A DNA stretch of 64,000 nt from Sphingobium sp. Its GTDB lineage: Bacteria; Pseudomonadota; Alphaproteobacteria; Sphingomonadales; Sphingomonadaceae. The stretch is taken from the NCBI GenBank assembly GCA_022652485.1, contig JALCRK010000001.1, positions 62,001 through 126,000 on the forward strand. The letters are read 5' to 3'. How positions within the stretch are numbered: position 1 is the first letter of the stretch; the number at the start of each line of letters is the position of its first letter. A program made the translations under genes and the position numbers. The notes beneath the pieces are model-generated. The model was not told where the DNA came from. It ran no database searches and was given only the letters and a program-made list of their open reading frames with translations. Below, piece after piece: positions 32,019 through 40,984 of this stretch.

Positions 32019-32162
32019 CGGCCCGAATTTGCCGGTCGGGCGGCAAAAAAGCGGCAATTTGCCGCCGCGTCACCTCCCTAAAAAGCCACGCATTTCCGCC
32101 AAAAAAAGGGGCGGAAAAAAGCATCCGGCAAAAAAATGCAATTATGCGGAAAAAAATTGCCG
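32019..32162. promoter_or_regulatory. Cluster of CGGCA-type operator sites between flagellin 2 and the sigma-54 activator gene
   Basis: Sites of the CGGCA-N6-TGCCG type: 32019-32034 (CGGCC...TGCCG), 32126-32141 (CGGCA-A6-TGCAA) and 32147-32162 (CGGAA...TGCCG). The last two begin 21 bp apart, as in the pair upstream of flgB. Additional perfect short palindromes are present: 32051-32065 (GCGGCAA-T-TTGCCGC) and 32095-32117 (TTCCGCC/GGCGGAA). The region is also rich in A-tracts. An autoregulatory array for the activator is the favoured reading. Confidence 0.6.
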
Positions 32163-32284
32163 GACGGCAATAAAGGCGGCAGCCGTTAACCATATCCTAA
32201 GCGTTATTACGCACAATCGCCCTATCGAAGGGACAGAAACGTGCGGGGGCACGGGCCTGTCGACACATAGGGACTGGAAATAGG

Positions 32285-33607
32285 ATGTCGACTTTTGGCA
32301 TCAGCGATGCGCTGTGCGCCCGCGTGCCTGCCTTGCAGGCTTGGCTGGAACACGCATATCTGGATATTGCGCCCGTTGCGGCACATCTGCCGCGCGACAA
32401 GGGTAGCATCTACGTGATGCTGGCGAGCGAGATCGCGTTCGCGACCTGCCGGGATGTGCTGATCGATTACCGCCCCGGTGCGCCGCGCTATATCCGCGCT
32501 GCCAACGGATTGCCCGCCCGTGTAGAGTTCGGCCCGGCCGACGTGGAATTCGCCTGTGCACTGGTGGCGGAGCTGCTGCGCCCCTCGGGCACGCCTGCCG
32601 TGGGCGATGGCGCCAGCGCACGCCTGATGGCGCTTGCATCGCGCATCGCGACCAGCGACGCGACCGTGCTCATCCAGGGTGACACCGGAACCGGCAAGGA
32701 AGGCATTGCGCGCTTCATTCATGCGCGCTCGGGCCGCCGGGACAGGGATTTCATTGCAGTCAACTGCGCGGCGCTACCCGAAACGATGATGGAAGCGATG
32801 CTGTTCGGCCACAAGAAGGGCAGCTTCACCGGCGCGGCGCAGTCGTCAGACGGCCTGTTCCTCGCGGCGGATGGCGGCACGCTGCTGCTCGACGAAATCG
32901 CGGAGCTGCCGCTCAACCTTCAAGCCAAGCTGCTGCGCGCATTGCAGGAAGGGGAGATACTGCCGGTCGGCGCGACCCATCCGGTGCCTGTGAACGTCCG
33001 CGTCATCGCCGCGTGCAACCGCGACCTTGCCGCCGAGGCAGACGCCGGGCGGTTCAGGAGCGATCTGTACTGGCGCCTCAACGTCATGCCTCTCGCTATG
33101 ATCCCGCTGGCGGAACGCCGGGGCGACGTTCTCGCGATCGCGGCTTCGATGCTGCTGGGCTTCGACGAGAAGCACAACAACGGAGGCGAGTTCGTCTGGC
33201 CGACCGCCGAGTGCGTCGGCGCGCTCAAGGGGCATGAATGGCCCGGCAACGCCCGCGAGCTGGGCAATGTGCTCCAACGCGCGCTGGTGCTGCGCGACGG
33301 GGAGCGGATTGCCGTCGGGGATCTTTCGCTGATGTCCCTCCCGGCGCCGACGGTGCCGCCTCGGACGACAGCGGCTCCGCAACCCTATCAGGCGCAGCCG
33401 GCCGCGCCGGAACCTATTTATGCGCCTGCACAGCGCGGACGGCCGACCCGCCTCCAGGATATCGCGCGCGCCTCCAAGCTCGATGCGGTGCGCCATGCGC
33501 TGCGTGAGGCGGATGGGCACCGGGCGCTCGCCGCGCGCAAGCTCGGCATTTCCGAACGCACTCTGCGCTACCGGCTCGCCGAGCTGCGCACGATGGCACT
33601 GGCTTGA
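32285..33607 (+). CDS. Sigma-54-dependent flagellar transcriptional activator (FlbD-like)
   Basis: A 440-residue activator. The N-terminal 105 residues are not a recognisable receiver domain. The AAA+ domain follows, with Walker A GDTGTGKE (132-139), the sigma-54 contact loop GSFTGA (179-184, where the usual form is GAFTGA), Walker B TLLLDE (199-204) and the WPGNARELGN motif. A Fis-type helix-turn-helix is at the C-terminus (GHRALAARKLGISERTLRYRL). It lies directly ahead of fliE, as FlbD-like activators do. It is expected to drive sigma-54 promoters such as that of flgB. The symbol is left empty because flbD, fleQ and flrC relatives cannot be told apart by eye. Confidence 0.85.
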   Translation: MSTFGISDALCARVPALQAWLEHAYLDIAPVAAHLPRDKGSIYVMLASEIAFATCRDVLIDYRPGAPRYIRAANGLPARVEFGPADVEFACALVAELLRPSGTPAVGDGASARLMALASRIATSDATVLIQGDTGTGKEGIARFIHARSGRRDRDFIAVNCAALPETMMEAMLFGHKKGSFTGAAQSSDGLFLAADGGTLLLDEIAELPLNLQAKLLRALQEGEILPVGATHPVPVNVRVIAACNRDLAAEADAGRFRSDLYWRLNVMPLAMIPLAERRGDVLAIAASMLLGFDEKHNNGGEFVWPTAECVGALKGHEWPGNARELGNVLQRALVLRDGERIAVGDLSLMSLPAPTVPPRTTAAPQPYQAQPAAPEPIYAPAQRGRPTRLQDIARASKLDAVRHALREADGHRALAARKLGISERTLRYRLAELRTMALA

Positions 33608-33627
33608 GACGAAGGAAGGGCTGAGAC

Positions 33628-33993
33628 ATGAACGGCATTTCCACGGACAGCATCATGGCGATCCGCAGCGCCATCCTGCAGAAGAACGCCGCTCTGCGCG
33701 ACGTATCGGCGACGCCCGGCGGTGCGCAGGTGGACGGCGTCAAGGGTGGCAGCATTGGTGGTCCCAGCGGCCCGCCTGATTTCACCTCCGCGCTCAAAGG
33801 TGCGCTGGAAAAGGTCAACGGCCTCCAGAAAGACGCGAGCGAGGCGGCCTCCGCTTTCGAACGCGGCGAGACGACCGACATTGCGGCGGTGATGCTGGCA
33901 AAGCAGAAGGCGTCCGTCAGTTTTGAGGCGACGCTTCAGGTGCGGAACAAGCTGCTCTCCGCTTATCGCGACATCATGAGCATGCCGGTGTGA
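33628..33993 (+). CDS. fliE: Flagellar hook-basal body protein FliE
   Basis: A 121-residue protein that links the MS ring to the rod. It has the FliE C-terminus: ERGETTDIAAVMLAKQKASVSFEATLQVRNKLLSAYRDIMSMPV. The N-terminal 40 residues are a Gly/Ser-rich extension. It follows the activator by 20 bp and leads the fliE-flhB run. Confidence 0.92.
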   Translation: MNGISTDSIMAIRSAILQKNAALRDVSATPGGAQVDGVKGGSIGGPSGPPDFTSALKGALEKVNGLQKDASEAASAFERGETTDIAAVMLAKQKASVSFEATLQVRNKLLSAYRDIMSMPV

Positions 33994-34024
33994 GCTGGGT
34001 AAGAACGAGGGAACAGACTAAGCC

Positions 34025-35800
34025 ATGAACGATCCTTTCACGCCCGCGCCTGCCGCCGCTCCCGCGCTTCCCGCTGTTCCGGCCGCGCCGTCGGGAGGCT
34101 TCAACATGCCGCGCTTCCGCTTCAGCGACATCTTCACCCAGCCTGCGGTGGCGAAGAGCCTGCCGATGCTGGGCTTGCTCGGCGTGGTGGGCGCAGCTGC
34201 TCTCGCCTGGACGACATTGCGCGAACCGCCGCAGCGCGACCTGTTCCGAGGTCTGCCCGACAGCGAGAAGGCCGCCGTTGCCGACGCGCTCGACAAGAAT
34301 TCGATGAAATACAAGTTCGACAACGAGTCCGGCGCGATCACTGTCGCGGAGGACGATTATTTCAAGGCCAAGATCATGCTCGCCTCTGAAGGGCTGCCTA
34401 AGAGCGCGCCCGATGGCAACAGCATGATCGACAGCTTGCCGATGGGCGCCAGTCGCGCGGTGGAGGGCGAAAAGCTCCGCTCCGCCCGTGAAATGGACCT
34501 GGCGCGCACCATAGAAGCCATCGATGGGGTTGAAGCCGTGCGCGTGCATCTCGCCATCGAGACGCCCAGCATCTTCCTGCGCGAGCGTACAAGGCCCGCC
34601 GCATCCGTGATGCTGCGTCTTGCCAGCGGCAAGTCGCTGACGGACAATCAGGTGCAGGCGATCGTGCATCTCATCGCCTCCTCGGTTCCCGATCTTGCCC
34701 CCGAAGCCATCTCGGTGGTCGATCAGAACGGTCATCTCCTCTCCAGCGTCGGCGGGGTCGAAGGCGAGACCGACAGGCAGATCGGCGTGCAGCAGAAGAT
34801 CGAGGAAGGCTATCGCCAGGCGGTCGTCGCCTTGCTGACGCCTATCATCGGCGCGGGCAAGTTCTCGACCGAAGTCCACGCGGACGTTAATTTCAACGAA
34901 CGCCAGGCGACGCGCGAAACCTATCCTCAGGACGAGGCGCGGCTTCGCGTCGAGCAGGGGACATGGCAGGCGGGCAATCCCAACGGCGGCCCCGGCATCC
35001 CCGAAACCGCAGGTATTCCCGGCGCGCTTTCCAACACCGCGCCGCCCGCGCCGGGCGTCGGCACGCAGGCCGCGAATGCGCAGGCCGCGACCAATGCCGC
35101 GCCGACGCCGCCTTCTGCCGCGCAGAATGGCCAGACCACGCCCAATCTCGCGCCGCTGCGCACGCAGGAAAGCTACAATCGTAGCTTCGAGCTGGGTCGC
35201 GAGGTCTCCGTCACCCGTGACGCGGTCGGCACGGTGAAGCGCATCACGGTTGCCGTCGCGCTCGATAATGCGCCCAACGGCAAGCCGCGCACGCCGCAGG
35301 AAATCGCCCAGCTCGAAACGCTGGTGAAGAACGCGGTCGGCTTCGATGCCGCGCGCGGCGATACCGTGGCACTCACCTCGCGTGGCTTTGCCAAGGACGC
35401 GCTCGGTGAGGATGCCGGCCCCGCCTTCTATGAAGCGCCGTGGTTTAAGATGCTGGTGCGGAATCTCTCTGCGCTTGCCGTCGTCATCGTGGTGGTGATG
35501 GGCATCGGCAAGCCGCTTTTGAAGAAGATCGGCGAGATCAAGGCCGGGCCGACCATTTCGCCCGCCGCCAGGCAAGCCAAGCGGCAGGAGATCGGTATGC
35601 AGATGTCGCAGGAGCTGGCAAAGGCCGCGCAGGCCAACCCCGGCAGCCATATGGTGACGCTCGACATGATCAGCTCGACGCCGGACTATGCCCAGCGCGC
35701 CGACCTTATCCGCAATTTCGTGAAGCAGGACCCGGATCGCGCCGCGCTGGTGGTACGCGATCTGCTGAGAGAAGGCAGCAAGGCCAAAGAGAATGCCTGA
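34025..35800 (+). CDS. fliF: Flagellar MS-ring protein FliF
   Basis: A 591-residue inner-membrane ring protein with two transmembrane segments (residues about 50-66 and 475-495). Between them are the ring-building domains with GIPKSAPDG-like GLPKSAPDGNSMID, EGEKLRSAREMDLARTIEAIDGVEAVRVHLAIETPS. Residues 340-380 form an Ala/Pro/Asn-rich loop. The C-terminus binds FliG. The stop overlaps the fliG start by eight bases. Confidence 0.96.
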   Translation: MNDPFTPAPAAAPALPAVPAAPSGGFNMPRFRFSDIFTQPAVAKSLPMLGLLGVVGAAALAWTTLREPPQRDLFRGLPDSEKAAVADALDKNSMKYKFDNESGAITVAEDDYFKAKIMLASEGLPKSAPDGNSMIDSLPMGASRAVEGEKLRSAREMDLARTIEAIDGVEAVRVHLAIETPSIFLRERTRPAASVMLRLASGKSLTDNQVQAIVHLIASSVPDLAPEAISVVDQNGHLLSSVGGVEGETDRQIGVQQKIEEGYRQAVVALLTPIIGAGKFSTEVHADVNFNERQATRETYPQDEARLRVEQGTWQAGNPNGGPGIPETAGIPGALSNTAPPAPGVGTQAANAQAATNAAPTPPSAAQNGQTTPNLAPLRTQESYNRSFELGREVSVTRDAVGTVKRITVAVALDNAPNGKPRTPQEIAQLETLVKNAVGFDAARGDTVALTSRGFAKDALGEDAGPAFYEAPWFKMLVRNLSALAVVIVVVMGIGKPLLKKIGEIKAGPTISPAARQAKRQEIGMQMSQELAKAAQANPGSHMVTLDMISSTPDYAQRADLIRNFVKQDPDRAALVVRDLLREGSKAKENA

Positions 35801-36824
35801 GTCCGATCTCGCCATTGACGAAGAGAACCTGAAGCCGCTGCATGGCAGCGCGGCCGCCGCCGTGCTCCTGATGCTCTTCAGCGAGGACGAGGCCGCCGAA
35901 ATCCTCTCCCGCCTGGAGCCGGACGAGGTGCGCCAGCTCGGCTACGCGATGTACGACGTGGCCGACGTCGAGATCGAGGAGGTCAACCAGGCGCTCGATC
36001 AGTTCGTCAGCAAGGCGCGCCGCCGCACTACCATCGGCTATGGCGCGACCCGCCATATCCGGGGCGCCATGCACAAGGCACTGGGGCCGGAGCGCGCGGA
36101 CAATATTCTTGCCCGCATTACGCCGCCCACGCGCACCACCAAGCTCGCCATGCTCAAATGGATGGAAGCGGGCGAGATCGCCGCGATCATCGAGAGCGAG
36201 CATCCCCAGGTAATGGCGATCATCCTCGCCCATCTGGAACCGCGCGCTGCGGCTGACGTGCTCTCGATGCTGCCGCTCGAATGCCAGGAGGACGTGATCT
36301 ACCGCGTCGCCACCCTCGGCCCGGTGAGCAGCGACGCTCTGGATGATCTGGAGGTCATGATGTCGTCCGGCACGCCGATGCAGAAGAAGGGTGCCCCCTC
36401 CCAGCGCGGCGGCACCAGCGAAGCGGCGGCAATCATGAACAATGTCCGCAAGGACATGGAGCAACGCATCATGAAGGCGCTCACCAAGCGCGACAAGATC
36501 ATCAGCCAGACGATCGAGGAGGAAATGTTCATCTTCGACAACCTGATCGAGCTGGACGACAAGAATATGGGCGCCCTGCTGCGCGGCATCGATACCGAGC
36601 TGCTGGTCGTGGCGCTGAAGGGCGCGAACGAGATGCTCAAGGCCAAGATGCTGGGCTGCATGTCGCAGCGCGCGGCGCAGTCCATCGTCGACGAAATGGA
36701 GGAGCGCGGCCCGATGCGGCTCGCCGATGTGGTCGAGGCGCAGAAGAAGGTCGTGGCCGAGGCGCGCCGTCTGGCCGAGCAGGGTACGATCATGCTGGGC
36801 GCGGGAGGCGACGACTTTGTCTAA
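35793..36824 (+). CDS. fliG: Flagellar motor switch protein FliG
   Basis: A 343-residue rotor protein. The N-terminal FliF-binding domain (AAVLLMLFSEDEAAEILSRLEPDEV), the EHPQ motif (ESEHPQVMAIILAHLEPRAAADVL) and the C-terminal torque helix with charged residues (FIFDNLIELDDKNMGALLRGIDTELL) are all present. It overlaps fliF by eight bases, which implies coupled translation. Length is normal. Confidence 0.97.
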   Translation: MPESDLAIDEENLKPLHGSAAAAVLLMLFSEDEAAEILSRLEPDEVRQLGYAMYDVADVEIEEVNQALDQFVSKARRRTTIGYGATRHIRGAMHKALGPERADNILARITPPTRTTKLAMLKWMEAGEIAAIIESEHPQVMAIILAHLEPRAAADVLSMLPLECQEDVIYRVATLGPVSSDALDDLEVMMSSGTPMQKKGAPSQRGGTSEAAAIMNNVRKDMEQRIMKALTKRDKIISQTIEEEMFIFDNLIELDDKNMGALLRGIDTELLVVALKGANEMLKAKMLGCMSQRAAQSIVDEMEERGPMRLADVVEAQKKVVAEARRLAEQGTIMLGAGGDDFV

Positions 36825-37455
36825 TATCTTCACCGCCGCACAGCTTTCCGAAGCGCAGCCGGTCGCCATCGGCATGTTGGGCAAGACCGGCGGCGGCGCG
36901 CCGTTCCGCGCGCGCTTCGCCGATGGGCAAGAGATATCGCAGGCGCGGGCCACCAGCCCGCAGGCGATGGGCCGTCAGGATCCGCTGGAACAGGCACGCG
37001 CCGATGCGTTCGCCGAAGGGTTCGACGCCGGGATGCGGATCGCCACCGAGAACCACGCTGCGGACGCTGAGGCGAGCATCCGGCTGGCGCAGGCGCTCGA
37101 GCAGCTCGTGCCCGCCGCCAATGGCGCGCTCTCCGAGATGCTGTCCGCCGCCGTGATCCGCCTGGTTACACAAATCGTCGGCGAGGCGCCGGTCAATGCC
37201 GATCTGCTGCATCAGCGGGTCGAGGCCGTCGCCGCCTTCATCACCGAGGAGCAGGAGCGCAGCGCGCTCTCGCTCAACCCCGAGGATATCCCGTTGCTCG
37301 CCGGGCGCGAGATCGCCTGGCGCATCCAGCCCGATGCCTCCGTCGCGCGCGGCTGCGTGCGGCTGGACGCGGGTGATGGCTGGATCGAGCATGGACCAGA
37401 TGTGCAGCTCTCGCGCCTGAAGGCCCTGCTCGATGACATGGAGGAGCGCGGATGA
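36817..37455 (+). CDS. fliH: Flagellar assembly protein FliH (TTG start)
   Basis: A 212-residue regulator of the export ATPase FliI. It has the Gly-spaced helix region DAFAEGFDAGMRIATENH, and a C-terminal VRLDAGDGWIEHGPDVQLSRL. The only start at the right place is the TTG at 36817, with GGGAGG five bases before; it overlaps the fliG stop. The farther start at 36727 would translate a shadow of fliG. Confidence 0.85.
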   Translation: MSNIFTAAQLSEAQPVAIGMLGKTGGGAPFRARFADGQEISQARATSPQAMGRQDPLEQARADAFAEGFDAGMRIATENHAADAEASIRLAQALEQLVPAANGALSEMLSAAVIRLVTQIVGEAPVNADLLHQRVEAVAAFITEEQERSALSLNPEDIPLLAGREIAWRIQPDASVARGCVRLDAGDGWIEHGPDVQLSRLKALLDDMEERG

Positions 37456-38780
37456 TCAGTGCCGCGCTTGCCCACGCCGAGAAGCTGCTCGATCATACCG
37501 TGCTGCCGGATACGCCGCGCCATGTCGGGCGGCTGGTAAGCCACGATGCCGGGATGCTGGAGGTGACGGGCTTCAACCGCCCGATTGGCACCGGCGCGAA
37601 GCTCATCTGCGGAGATGGCACTGCCGCCCGCGCCGAGGTCGTCGGCTTTCGCGGCAATAAGGCGGTGCTCGTGCCGCTGGATGTTGATGCGCCGCTCGAA
37701 AACGGCGTGCGCGTGGAGCCGGATAGCGCCGCCAATCAGGTGCAGGTGGGTGAGGGGCTGATCGGCCGCATCATCGATGCGATGGGCCAGCCGCTCGACC
37801 GCAAGGGACCGATCCTCGCGCAAGGCCATTGGCCGATCAACGGCGTGCGCGGCAATGTGCTCGACCGGGGCCGCGTCACTGAGCGGTTCGATCTCGGCGT
37901 GCGTGCGGTCAACGCGCTGCTCACCGCCGGGCGCGGCCAGCGTATCGCCATCATCGCAGGCTCCGGCGTCGGCAAGTCCGTGCTAATGGGCCAGATGATC
38001 GCGGGGGCGGAGGCGGATATCGTCGTCGTCGGCCTGATCGGCGAGCGTGGCCGCGAAGTCACTGATTTCATTGAGACCAAGCTCGCTGGCGGGATGATGC
38101 GGAAAAGCGTCGTCGTCGCTGTGCCTGCGGATCATCCGCCGGTGCTGCGTCTGCGTGCCGCCGCCCGCGCCACCGCCATCGCCGAATATTTCCGCGCGCG
38201 CGGCAAGCAGGTGCTGCTGCTGATCGACAGCCTCACCCGCTGCGCCCATGCCCAGCGCGAGATCGGCCTCAGCCTTGGCGAACCGCCCGCGATGAAGGGC
38301 TATCCGCCCTCCGCCCTTGCGCTGATCCCGCGTCTGGCGGAGCGGGCGGGGGTGGACTCGCGCTCCGGCGGCTCGATTACCGCGCTTTATACCGTGCTCG
38401 CCGATGGCGACGACACCGACGACCCGATCGTCGACGCTGCCCGCGCGATCGTCGATGGGCATATCGTCCTTTCGCGTCATCTTTCCGAGCAAAGCATCTT
38501 CCCGGCAATTGATATCGGCAAGTCGCTCTCGCGCGTGATGGCAGATGTGACCGACGAGGAGCATATGCGCGCCGCCGCCATGTATCGCGCACTCTGGGCC
38601 GCCTATGAGGAAAACCGTGATCTCATCCTGATGGGCGCCTATCGCCCCGGCAATGATCCGTTGATCGACGAGGCGGTCGCTCGGCGTAACCAGGTGCTCG
38701 ATTTCCTGCGCCAGAGCGCCAAGAGCCAGATCGATATCGACGCTAGCATCGCCGCGTTGCAGGCGGAGTTTGGCGCATGA
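37452..38780 (+). CDS. fliI: Flagellum-specific ATPase FliI
   Basis: A 442-residue ATPase of the flagellar export apparatus. It has Walker A AGSGVGKS (169-176), Walker B VLLLIDSLTR, and the F1-type signature PPSALALIPRLAERAG. The N-terminal barrel and C-terminal domain are intact. It overlaps fliH and fliJ by four bases each. Confidence 0.97.
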   Translation: MISAALAHAEKLLDHTVLPDTPRHVGRLVSHDAGMLEVTGFNRPIGTGAKLICGDGTAARAEVVGFRGNKAVLVPLDVDAPLENGVRVEPDSAANQVQVGEGLIGRIIDAMGQPLDRKGPILAQGHWPINGVRGNVLDRGRVTERFDLGVRAVNALLTAGRGQRIAIIAGSGVGKSVLMGQMIAGAEADIVVVGLIGERGREVTDFIETKLAGGMMRKSVVVAVPADHPPVLRLRAAARATAIAEYFRARGKQVLLLIDSLTRCAHAQREIGLSLGEPPAMKGYPPSALALIPRLAERAGVDSRSGGSITALYTVLADGDDTDDPIVDAARAIVDGHIVLSRHLSEQSIFPAIDIGKSLSRVMADVTDEEHMRAAAMYRALWAAYEENRDLILMGAYRPGNDPLIDEAVARRNQVLDFLRQSAKSQIDIDASIAALQAEFGA

Positions 38781-39241
38781 GCGGCAAGCTCGTTTCGCGC
38801 CGCCAGCGGCTCGTCCGCGTGCGCGAGGTGCAGCACGCGATGGCCGTGGCGGATACCGTGCGTGCGCAGGACGAGGCGAACAGCATCGAGAACAACGCCA
38901 GGCGGCTGGAGCGTGTTCGTGCTGATTTGTTTAAAAGCGATTCCAATATCTTGGGAGGCAGTTTTGCCGCCTATCGTGAAATGGCGGACCGGCTGGAGCG
39001 TGCAGGGCGGCAGCTCGAAGGTGCGCTCTATGACGCGCGCAAGACGATTGATCTGCGCCAGGAGCAGCAGGTCGTCGCCAGTCGCGAAAAGGAAATCGCG
39101 GAGCGTCTGCGCGAGCAGGCCGCCGCGCGGGTAGAGGCGCAGCGCGAGGCGCGCATCGCCGCCGTGCCGCCGCACAAGATGCTGAAGATGCGCATGATGG
39201 CCCAATCGGCCGACCGGACAATAGTGGGGAATAAGGAATGA
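38777..39241 (+). CDS. fliJ: Flagellar export protein FliJ
   Basis: A 154-residue, strongly charged coiled-coil protein (EANSIENNARRLERVRADL; REKEIAERLREQAAARVEAQREARI). It is between fliI and fliK, the usual place of the export chaperone FliJ. Homology is weak by nature, so the call rests on length, coiled coil and position. It overlaps fliI by four bases and fliK by four. Confidence 0.82.
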   Translation: MSGKLVSRRQRLVRVREVQHAMAVADTVRAQDEANSIENNARRLERVRADLFKSDSNILGGSFAAYREMADRLERAGRQLEGALYDARKTIDLRQEQQVVASREKEIAERLREQAAARVEAQREARIAAVPPHKMLKMRMMAQSADRTIVGNKE

Positions 39242-40947
39242 GCATGGCACTTTCAAACGCGACGCAACAGGCGCCGGGGAAGGCGCACGCCCTTGCCGGC
39301 AAACATGGCGCCAAGCACGCAGCGCAGCTCACCGGGCTGGAGTTCCTGACAGGGGCGGGTGCCGATGCCGATGGCGCGGCGCTGGAAGGCAGCGGGTTCG
39401 CGTCGCTGGTCCAGTCACTCGCCAAATCCATCATTCCGGCAACGCCGAAGGTACCGGAAGCGGGCGTTCTGCCCGGTGCAGCCGAGACCGGGGCGCAGCC
39501 TGCGGCGACAGCGACGGTGGACAATCCCGATGCCCTGTTGGCACTCGCGTTGCAGGGGGAGAAGCAGGCAGGTGAGCAGGCTAAGGGGGCGGATATACCC
39601 GTCTTGCCGGAAACCGAATCCGCTGTGCCCCCCGATCCAAAAGCGGTTCGGCATGGCGACAAACACAAGCGCGCGCACGATGGAAAGCTGCGCGGGCAGG
39701 CCATCGCTGCCGCCGCCCGATCCGGTGACGAGATCGCCAAGCGCCTGGCGATAGGCGAGAAGGGGGAGTCTTCTGCTCCACCGCCGAACAGCGAGACACC
39801 TGGGACACCAGTGCCGGCGACTTCCGGCGCTGTTCCGCAGAGCCTGGTTCCCGGCCAGCAGCCCAACGAGGCAGTGGTCGCCGCCGGTGCGCAGGGTGAA
39901 GGCTCCGGGCGGGAGAGCATCCCCGCCGATGCGCGGCCCATAGCGAAAAGCACCTCTCGACCGGAAGGTCTTCCGCAGCCGGAAAGGCGCGACGAACAAG
40001 CGGAAACTGCATTTAAGCAAATATCTGAATCTATTTCTACAAATAACGGAAAAGAAAAAGAAAAATCAGAAAAATTGACATCCAATTCTGCGCCAGGGGT
40101 GACGCCGTCGCAAGCTGGGCAGGGCGGCGTGAAAGCAGCGGGAGACGGGGACAGGATCGCACCAACAACAGCCTCCCAGCATGACAAGGGCGAGAGCACC
40201 GCTGACAAGACCGACAAGACTGATCGAGCCGAAGCTCCGCGCGTCGCCGCCGAACCGGTATCCTCCGCCCGCGGCGGAGCGCCCGCACCCGAGTTCCGGT
40301 CGTCGGCCCCGTCACCCGCCTTCTCCGGCGCCAGCGCGCAGCCAGTCGATCTGACCGCCGCGCTGGGTAGCCAGGTGGTCGACATGGGTGTGAGCGGCCA
40401 GTGGATCGACGACATCGCCCGCCAGATCGCCAGCATCGGCGCGAACCCCGGTCATGGCAGCTTCCGCATCGAATCGCAGGGGCTAGGCGGTGTGCGCGTT
40501 GACATCGCGCCGGGCGAGCGCGGCTCCAACGTGGTCATGCGCGTCGATAATGATGCGGCGTTTGCGGCGCTGGACAAGGATCGCGACCGGCTGATGCAGG
40601 ATGCGCGCATGGGCTCCGTCCGCATCGGCGAGCTACGGATCGATCGTGTCGCCGCAATGCCGGATGCGCAGGGAAGTGGCAGCGCCACATCGCAGCAGAA
40701 TGGCAACTCCGGCCAGCAGCCCGGCCAGCAATCGTTCGCTCAAAACAATGCGCAAACTGGCGGACAGGGCGCGCCGCAGCAAGGCCGCCCCGATGCCTCT
40801 CTGCTCGGCGGGCAGGGCAACGGCGCGCGCGACAATCAGCCAAGCCCTAAAGCTCCGTTCACCACGACCGTTATGAGAGAGGGGCAAGCCGATGAGGCCT
40901 CCCTATCCTCGCGTTCCGGCCGTAGCGACAGCGCGCGCTACGCCTGA
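39238..40947 (+). CDS. fliK: Flagellar hook-length control protein FliK
   Basis: A 569-residue protein. The long middle part is Pro/Ala/Gln/Glu-rich, as in FliK rulers. The conserved C-terminal switch domain reads FRIESQGLGGVRVDIAPGERGSNVVMRVDNDAAFAALDKDRDRLMQDARMGSVRIGELRIDRV at about residues 408-470, followed by a Gln/Asn/Gly-rich tail. Bases about 40010-40090 are much richer in A+T than the rest of the gene. Confidence 0.87.
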   Translation: MSMALSNATQQAPGKAHALAGKHGAKHAAQLTGLEFLTGAGADADGAALEGSGFASLVQSLAKSIIPATPKVPEAGVLPGAAETGAQPAATATVDNPDALLALALQGEKQAGEQAKGADIPVLPETESAVPPDPKAVRHGDKHKRAHDGKLRGQAIAAAARSGDEIAKRLAIGEKGESSAPPPNSETPGTPVPATSGAVPQSLVPGQQPNEAVVAAGAQGEGSGRESIPADARPIAKSTSRPEGLPQPERRDEQAETAFKQISESISTNNGKEKEKSEKLTSNSAPGVTPSQAGQGGVKAAGDGDRIAPTTASQHDKGESTADKTDKTDRAEAPRVAAEPVSSARGGAPAPEFRSSAPSPAFSGASAQPVDLTAALGSQVVDMGVSGQWIDDIARQIASIGANPGHGSFRIESQGLGGVRVDIAPGERGSNVVMRVDNDAAFAALDKDRDRLMQDARMGSVRIGELRIDRVAAMPDAQGSGSATSQQNGNSGQQPGQQSFAQNNAQTGGQGAPQQGRPDASLLGGQGNGARDNQPSPKAPFTTTVMREGQADEASLSSRSGRSDSARYA

Positions 40948-40984
40948 TCACGCGTGAGGAGATGCGACTAGCAGGACCGGACCG

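Noticed and set aside
32231-32244. Weak sigma-54-like site (GG-N10-GC) 40 bp before the activator gene
   Set aside because: Only the GG/GC spacing and a few other bases fit; the -24 box is poor. Not listed as a promoter.
33974-35815. Long minus-strand ORF of 613 codons opposite fliF
   Set aside because: It is the antisense shadow of fliF: GC-rich third positions keep the opposite strand open, and the product is Arg/His/Gly-rich without domains.
38931-40436. 501-codon minus-strand ORF opposite fliJ and fliK
   Set aside because: Ser/Ala/Pro-rich shadow of fliK without a plausible start signal.
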